Assembly (NCBI GenBank): GCA_964579765.1
Contig: CAZOIK010000040.1
Span: forward strand, 1-10,864
Direction of reading: 5' to 3'
Length of the DNA: 10,864 nucleotides
Source of the DNA: DATNBT01 sp964579765
GTDB taxonomy: Bacteria > Acidobacteriota > Vicinamibacteria > Vicinamibacterales > CAVVIG01
The position numbers and the translations under genes were made by a program. The notes beneath the pieces are model-generated. The model had not been told where the DNA came from. It did no database searches and saw only the letters and a list, made by a program, of their open reading frames with translations. Shown here piece after piece: positions 7,201 to 10,864 of the stretch (within the stretch, counting starts at the first letter, position 1; the number at the start of each line of letters is the position of its first letter).

Positions 7201-10200
7201 ACGTACAACTTCACGCTCCAGGTCCGCGATGCGATTGGCACGACCGTGACGCTGCCGCCAACGAGCTGGTACATCAGCCCGATCGCGAACTCCTACTTCA
7301 CGCTGCCGGGTGTGAATCAGCAACCGCTGATGCTCAACACGCCGTACACGCAGCCGCTCCTGTTCATGGGCGGCACGAACAGCTATACGTTCGCCAACCT
7401 CGACCCGATGCCGCCCGGGCTCGCGTTGAACGCGACGACCGGAGTCGTGAGTGGCACACCGTCCAACACAGGCACGTTCACTGTTCGGATCAAGGCGACC
7501 GACACGGCGTCGAACTCATTCACCGCGTTCATCACGTTCAACGTCGCCGGCCCGACGTCAACGGTGTTGAATTTCCCTTCGGGTTCAAATCTTGGTTCGT
7601 TCCCGCTGGGCAGCTCGCCGAGCTTCAGCATGACGCCGACCAATGGCACGGCACCGTATACGATCACGGCCGTCGGGCCCCTGCCCGCGGGATTCGTCCT
7701 GCTTCCGACGACCGGGCCGGCGGGCGCGATGCAGGTCGCGGGAATCGCAGCGACCCCGGGCACGTATTCGTTCACGATCCAGGCGGTCGATGCGGTCGGG
7801 AACGAGGGCGTTCGTACGTTTTCGTTTGTGGTTGCGCCGTTTGCGCTTCTTGGATCGACCACGCTTGGAGACGGCTCCGTCGGAACGCCGTACTCTTACA
7901 CGTTCACGTTGTCCAACGGTGCCGGTGTCACGTGGAGCGCGGTGCCGGGCTTCCCATTGCCGCCCGGCCTGAATATCTCGAGCGGCGGAGTGTTGAGCGG
8001 AACGCCAACGACCGCGGGCGTGTTCACGATCCGTCTGAATGCCACAGATGCCGGCTCCGGCGCTGTGATCACCTTCTTCTTGTCTCTGAAAGTCTCGAAC
8101 ATCTCGGTGACCGGTCCGTCGATTCTTCCCGGTGCCGTCGTCGGTCAGCCTTACTCGTACACGTTCCCCTCGAGCGGAGGCGGCACGAAGTCGTGGTCCG
8201 TCAGCGGGCTGCCTTCAAATCTGACGTTCGACCAGTCAACGGGTGAGATCAGCGGGACGCCGCAATCCGCCGGTGCGTTCTCGCTGTTCGTTTCCGTGAC
8301 TGACGGCTCGGTGCCAAACATCACGCGCCGGTTCCTGTTGCCGGTCGTCACCGCCATTCCGGGCGTGCTGGACATCGCGTTGACGAACACGCTCTTGACC
8401 GACATGACGCTCGGCCAGGCGACGATTGTCACGCTGGCCGCGAGCGGGGGGACACCGCCGTACACCTTCAGCGCGCCGACCGGATTGCCGCCGGGGCTGT
8501 CGCTCGTCGCCGGCGCAGCGCTGTCCCCGGGATCGTTCTTCCCCGGAACGACGCTGCTGACTGGCGTGCCCACGGTCGCCGGCCCGATCAGCTTCGACCT
8601 TGTCGTCACGGATTCCGCGGGCGCTTCGACTCGCCGGACGTTCACCGGCAACGTCAGGACGATCGGGATCCTCGGGACGCTGCCGCTCGGCACAGTCGGC
8701 ACCGCGCTGTCCGTGCAGCTCACCGCAGTCGGTGGGACGGCGCCGTATACGTTCACTGCGGCGCCGACCGCGCAGTTCCTGGACATGTTCCCGGCTGGCG
8801 TGTCGTTGACGCCTGAAGGTCTTCTGTCGGGCACGCCGACGTCCACCGGAAACTTCCGCGCACTCGTCACGGCGACAGATCACACCGGACTGACCATGAC
8901 GCGCTTGATCGCCTTCTCGGTGTTCAACAGCACGTCGCAGTCATGGGTGACCACCACGAACCCGGTGGATACGCCGCTCGGGCGCCGCGTCGCGTTGACG
9001 CTGGCCGTGTCGTCGCTGTCCCCCCCGCCGGGGCCGCCCCCGACGTACACCTGGTCGGTCGTCAGCGGGAGCCTGCCGCCTGGCGAGAAGTTGGAAACCG
9101 ATCCGGACATTGTCGATGTTGGCTCGACGATGCTGGCGGGCCAGCCGACCGCCGCGGGCACGTACACATTCACGTTGCGGGCCACAAACGCCGCGAACGC
9201 CGCGGACGTCGCTGACCGTGTGTTCACGCAGACGGTGACGCCGACGCAGATTGTGTTTCCGCCGTCGAATGCGTTCTTCACCGGCCCCTTGGGCGGGGCG
9301 AGCTACATCTCGCTGCCGACGGGGCACGTCGGTCAGCCGTACTCTGGAACACTCAAGGTCGCCGGCGGAACGCCTCCGTACACATTCGCGGTGAATAACG
9401 TCTGGCCGTTCGGCGCAATGCCGACCGGACTCGTGTTGAACTCCACCGGCGAGATCGTCGGCACACCGCAGGCGATAGGCAATTACCTGATTCCGCTCGT
9501 CGTCTCCGACAGCGGCGGTCACTCCATGTTTCAGGCCGCGCGCGTCACGGTGACGCTGCCTGGCGCTCCCGCGCCGCTCATTGCCTCCTCGTCGAGTGGC
9601 GCCTTTCCCGGCACTGTGGGATCGCCGTATGTGTTCCCGCTCGATCTGTTCCTGGCCGGAGGCGATGCGCCCTACACGTGGAGCCTGCATGGCGGCTCGA
9701 CGCTGCCGCCCGGCCTCGCGCTTCTCGGCGGTGGGAACGGCGTGCCGATGGCTCTCGCTGGCATTCCGGCGATGGCTGGAGACTTCGGGTTCTCACTCGA
9801 CGTCGTGGATGCGCACGGTCAGATGCTGACCGTGTCAACAGACGTGTTCATTACGACAATCGGCGTCAGCGTCAACACGCTGCCGCCTGGATTCGCCGGA
9901 ACTCCGTATCCGCCCGTCGCCCTCGGTCCCATTGGCGGAGTGCCACCGTATACCGTCGATGCGTTGTCGGATTTCGACATGCCGGCTGGCCTCACGCTGT
10001 CGAGTGCTGGTCTGCTGTCGGGGACGCCGCTGACGGGCGGGACCTTCACCACCGTCGTGCGAGTGAAGGACGCGATTGGAAATGAGTTCTTCAAGGCGTA
10101 CCTGATCACCGTGGACGACGCGGCCGGCGAAGTACCGACGGTCAGGATCGGGCCGAACCCGATTCAGATTCATTACGACCTCGGCGATCCGGCACCTCCG

Positions 10201-10864
10201 CCGGTTCCGCTGGGAATCACGACGACCAGCGGTGTGCAGTCGTACGCGCTGAGTCTGAGCGGGGCTGTTTCGGCGACTCTCTCGGCGAATTCGGGAGCAA
10301 CACCAGGCACGCCGAACCTGCTGCTCGACGTCAGCGGGCTCGGCGCCGGCACCTATGTCGGATTGCTCGGCCTGATATCGCCCGATTCGATCAACAAGAC
10401 CGACGCGGCGCCTGTCATCTTCACGGTGACACCACCGCCACCGTGCACGTTCGGGATCGATCCGGTCTCGGGTACGGTCGCGGCCACGGGCGGCGCCGGC
10501 TCGTTTGCCCTGTCCACTGGTTCGCAATGCTCGTGGACAGCAACGGCTTCCGATTCATGGATCACGGTCACGAGCGGGGTAAGCGGGACCGGAAGCCACA
10601 CCGTGAGCTTCACGGCCGGCTCGAACGGCGGCGTCTCGCCGCGCACTGGCACGATCACCGTCAACGGCGCGACGTACACGCTCACGCAATTCGGCAGCGC
10701 GTGCTCGTTTGCCATCACGCCGACGGGCATCTTCCCGACGGCTGCTGGAGGAACGGCGTCAATCGCCGTGACGGCCTCCGGGTCGTCCTGCGTGTGGCCG
10801 ACCACAACGGGCCTCGGAGCGACGCCGACGACGGGAACCGGCAACGGGACGGTTTCCGTCACGA
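4216..10864 (+). CDS. Giant secreted multi-domain protein: He_PIG Ig-like repeats and BACON domains (3' end beyond window)
   Basis: Frame 1 was read by hand codon by codon and has no stop from 4216 to the window end, giving at least 2216 residues. GTG 4216 is chosen for the AAGGTGA before it and for the signal peptide it creates: R2-R3-R4, hydrophobic core 8-20, likely cleavage after S-E-A25. The frame is open back to TGA 4021, so an earlier start is possible. About 21 Ig-like repeats follow (residues about 42-1971), each ending in the He_PIG signature (LPPGLxL, SGTP, xGxFxFTVxVTD). A linker domain (about 1972-2076) has the pattern SANSGATPG...SGLGAGTY. Then comes a BACON-type domain (2077-2161, CTFGI...CSW...SWITVTSG...TLTQFG) and the start of a second (2163 on). 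There is no transmembrane segment, sortase motif or enzyme domain in this part. Such proteins are usually surface or secreted adhesins or glycan-binding scaffolds; that role is inference. GC content is lower than in the operon (60% versus 77% in hand-counted 60-base lines at 6481 and 2161). Confidence 0.9.
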   Translation, partial: MRRRNFSICSLLLIFFFTWVPRSEAQTNLGTWSIGEFEDWLSIAPGPLTFNPGDPGALPPGMSFRADPPPWAGIGANGAISGVATTPGTYTFTLRNNGAPQTFTMRITALAQKEWNVPDASVGVSYSYQLGALNASGPATFAVTGTDAVNMPPPGMTLSASGLLSGTPTASGFYNIWYSISDGVDTIYKGVSISVYDVHFVTDLLLPTATINVPYTATLSAAGGTAPYSYSWNVNCCGLTLSPDGVISGTPTFGSSRLSVDITVSDAHGISRVQRFDLASRGLPQGLPNVGTYGTFLEGCSYGTPCNRGIYVGSGVPPYSWNVTGLPTGMSFRTSSTEPTMSWITPGDLELWGAPTQVGTFTITATVTDGDGQVASNTFDFTVSPLWLWNYVNSGTIGLPFSQTLRELGGRPPYTATIVDGRLPNGLTLDSNALTISGTPQENGSFFVAIDFTDQDGATERTEHFPYFGSATSTITLNTGDDLGSVQEGFFYSNPLQACCVPSYHWVLAGGTLPAGMTLSSTGLLSGTPAAGTSGEYHPVIRVEDAANSANFAVHQFTLVVTTLGVTSNLPNGNVGTPYSGSLTATGGSGTVTWSLGQFQHLPPGLTLHTNGTIDGTPTARGFFGFQVIATDTGGHVRTIFFGINIYGPGELPPLNLPFPSTFGSLTIGQQTLQFNATGGSAPYHYSLSPGGAEVPGVRVQDGQPLPTFFQTTATGGLLGVVTTPGSYPTSIRVTDGAAQVFDRPTALIVSPLQILWPTPTNATLGVPYSFTLTPYGGTSYTWSAVNLPAGLSIDATGQISGTPMATGSFYSTVTLTDLPTGNTINLGVSVTVDPFAIVTGGSLPPATVGTLYSQTLAAPGCTGTCTWNSFGTISGGLTLSSDGVLSGTPTSSGVRTLYLQVTGSNGTVLKAFTLAVAPTTAQPLTPNTITFSDFTVGGQSATPLFAQGGTPPYTWSVVDGSLPPGMSLQGPGDILGSFLAPGVPYIIGRPMQVGTYNFTLQVRDAIGTTVTLPPTSWYISPIANSYFTLPGVNQQPLMLNTPYTQPLLFMGGTNSYTFANLDPMPPGLALNATTGVVSGTPSNTGTFTVRIKATDTASNSFTAFITFNVAGPTSTVLNFPSGSNLGSFPLGSSPSFSMTPTNGTAPYTITAVGPLPAGFVLLPTTGPAGAMQVAGIAATPGTYSFTIQAVDAVGNEGVRTFSFVVAPFALLGSTTLGDGSVGTPYSYTFTLSNGAGVTWSAVPGFPLPPGLNISSGGVLSGTPTTAGVFTIRLNATDAGSGAVITFFLSLKVSNISVTGPSILPGAVVGQPYSYTFPSSGGGTKSWSVSGLPSNLTFDQSTGEISGTPQSAGAFSLFVSVTDGSVPNITRRFLLPVVTAIPGVLDIALTNTLLTDMTLGQATIVTLAASGGTPPYTFSAPTGLPPGLSLVAGAALSPGSFFPGTTLLTGVPTVAGPISFDLVVTDSAGASTRRTFTGNVRTIGILGTLPLGTVGTALSVQLTAVGGTAPYTFTAAPTAQFLDMFPAGVSLTPEGLLSGTPTSTGNFRALVTATDHTGLTMTRLIAFSVFNSTSQSWVTTTNPVDTPLGRRVALTLAVSSLSPPPGPPPTYTWSVVSGSLPPGEKLETDPDIVDVGSTMLAGQPTAAGTYTFTLRATNAANAADVADRVFTQTVTPTQIVFPPSNAFFTGPLGGASYISLPTGHVGQPYSGTLKVAGGTPPYTFAVNNVWPFGAMPTGLVLNSTGEIVGTPQAIGNYLIPLVVSDSGGHSMFQAARVTVTLPGAPAPLIASSSSGAFPGTVGSPYVFPLDLFLAGGDAPYTWSLHGGSTLPPGLALLGGGNGVPMALAGIPAMAGDFGFSLDVVDAHGQMLTVSTDVFITTIGVSVNTLPPGFAGTPYPPVALGPIGGVPPYTVDALSDFDMPAGLTLSSAGLLSGTPLTGGTFTTVVRVKDAIGNEFFKAYLITVDDAAGEVPTVRIGPNPIQIHYDLGDPAPPPVPLGITTTSGVQSYALSLSGAVSATLSANSGATPGTPNLLLDVSGLGAGTYVGLLGLISPDSINKTDAAPVIFTVTPPPPCTFGIDPVSGTVAATGGAGSFALSTGSQCSWTATASDSWITVTSGVSGTGSHTVSFTAGSNGGVSPRTGTITVNGATYTLTQFGSACSFAITPTGIFPTAAGGTASIAVTASGSSCVWPTTTGLGATPTTGTGNGTVSVT
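4339..10128 (+). repeat. Array of about 21 He_PIG-type Ig-like repeats (protein-level)
   Basis: The average period is about 276 bases (92 residues). Signature turns (SGTP or variants) mark repeats in order: ISGVATTPG, LSGTPTASG, ISGTPTFGS, WGAPTQVG, ISGTPQENG, LSGTPAAG, IDGTPTARG, LGVVTTPG, ISGTPMATG, LSGTPTSSG, IGRPMQVG, VSGTPSNTG, AGIAATPG, LSGTPTTAG, ISGTPQSAG, TGVPTVAG, LSGTPTSTG, AGQPTAAG, VGTPQAIG, AGIPAMAG and LSGTPLTGG. Most repeats begin with VG.PYS and G(G)T.PYT.S. DNA identity between copies is low, so this is an old array without recent tandem duplication. Repeats 1, 4, 8, 11, 13, 16, 18 and 20 have a longer loop before the turn. Confidence 0.85.
10129..10443 (+). other. Unclassified Ig/BACON-like linker domain in the giant protein
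   Basis: About 105 residues follow the last He_PIG repeat. They open with VPTVRIGPNPIQIHYDLGDP and a Pro-rich turn (PAPPPVPLGITTT). The later part, ATLSANSGATPGTPNLLLDV then GLGAGTYVGLL, resembles the second half of bacterial BACON-like beta-sandwiches, in which SANSG..P.TL.V.....GL..GTY.G is common. The usual W(L/I) motif is missing. The segment ends in a Pro-rich hinge (TPPPPC). Domain identity is an inference. Confidence 0.5.
10444..10864 (+). other. Two BACON-type domains, the second truncated by the window edge
   Basis: The first domain (residues 2077-2161) has the order C...GI.P.SG.V...GG.GSF.LST...CSWTATASDSWITVTSG.SGTGSHTVSF...RTGTITVNG..YTLTQFG, a good match to BACON_2. The second starts at C2163 (CSFAITPTG) and keeps AGGTASIAV and C2192-V-W, but then reads PTTTGLGATP where SWI would be expected, so it is diverged or shortened. 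The cysteine pairs (2077/2105 and 2163/2192) are spaced alike and may form one disulfide per domain outside the cell. BACON domains are proposed carbohydrate- or mucin-binding modules; binding here is not shown. Confidence 0.8.

Noticed and set aside
6645..9281. Minus-strand frames with repeated VGVP..TPS..S-type text (6645-7043, 7383-7862, 8151-8870, 8880-9281)
   Set aside because: They are codon-aligned complements of the He_PIG repeats. Their repetitiveness is inherited from the sense strand and is not a separate repeat protein.
4339..10128. Recent DNA tandem repeats in the giant gene
   Set aside because: The repeats are similar only at protein level; neighbouring copies differ widely in DNA sequence and loop length.

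Overview
The window looks like bacterial chromosome from a GC-rich, soil or environmental lineage. The best guess is Acidobacteriota, perhaps Vicinamibacteria. Three things suggest this: a DUF1588/DUF1585 cytochrome-like gene next to a DUF1552 Tat-exported gene and a secreted ankyrin protein; a short palindromic dispersed repeat of a type I associate from memory with such genomes; and a giant secreted protein built of putative Ig (He_PIG) and BACON domains. This assignment is inference; no taxonomic marker gene is present.

Layout. Bases 1-3377 hold three tightly packed plus-strand genes that read as one operon: the C-terminal end of a DUF1588/DUF1585 protein (1-405, cut by the window edge), a DUF1552 protein with a twin-arginine signal (417-1703), and a secreted ankyrin-repeat protein (1704-3377) whose ATG directly follows the preceding stop codon. 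A 54-base palindromic repeat (1719-1772) lies inside the ankyrin gene between its start codon and the signal-peptide core. It keeps the frame and supplies the positively charged n-region.

Bases 3378-4215 have no convincing intact gene. They hold a hairpin after the operon, a decayed minus-strand IS3-family transposase fragment (about 3782-3910, with an internal TAG), a perfect 20-bp palindrome (3944-3963), a second inverted repeat (3978-4019) and a plausible sigma-70 promoter (4133-4162).

From 4216 to the window end, frame 1 stays open for at least 2216 codons. It encodes a secreted giant protein: a signal peptide, about 21 degenerate He_PIG-type Ig-like repeats of about 92 residues, one unclassified Ig/BACON-like linker domain and two BACON-type domains, the second cut by the window edge. 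Because this frame has no stop inside the window, an ORF finder that needs a stop codon misses it and returns only shadow frames. The repeats fall into a short and a long class that tend to alternate in the C-terminal half.

The operon products are probably all exported, and the giant protein is likely a surface or secreted adhesin or binding scaffold. No enzyme domain is visible in the part of it seen here.
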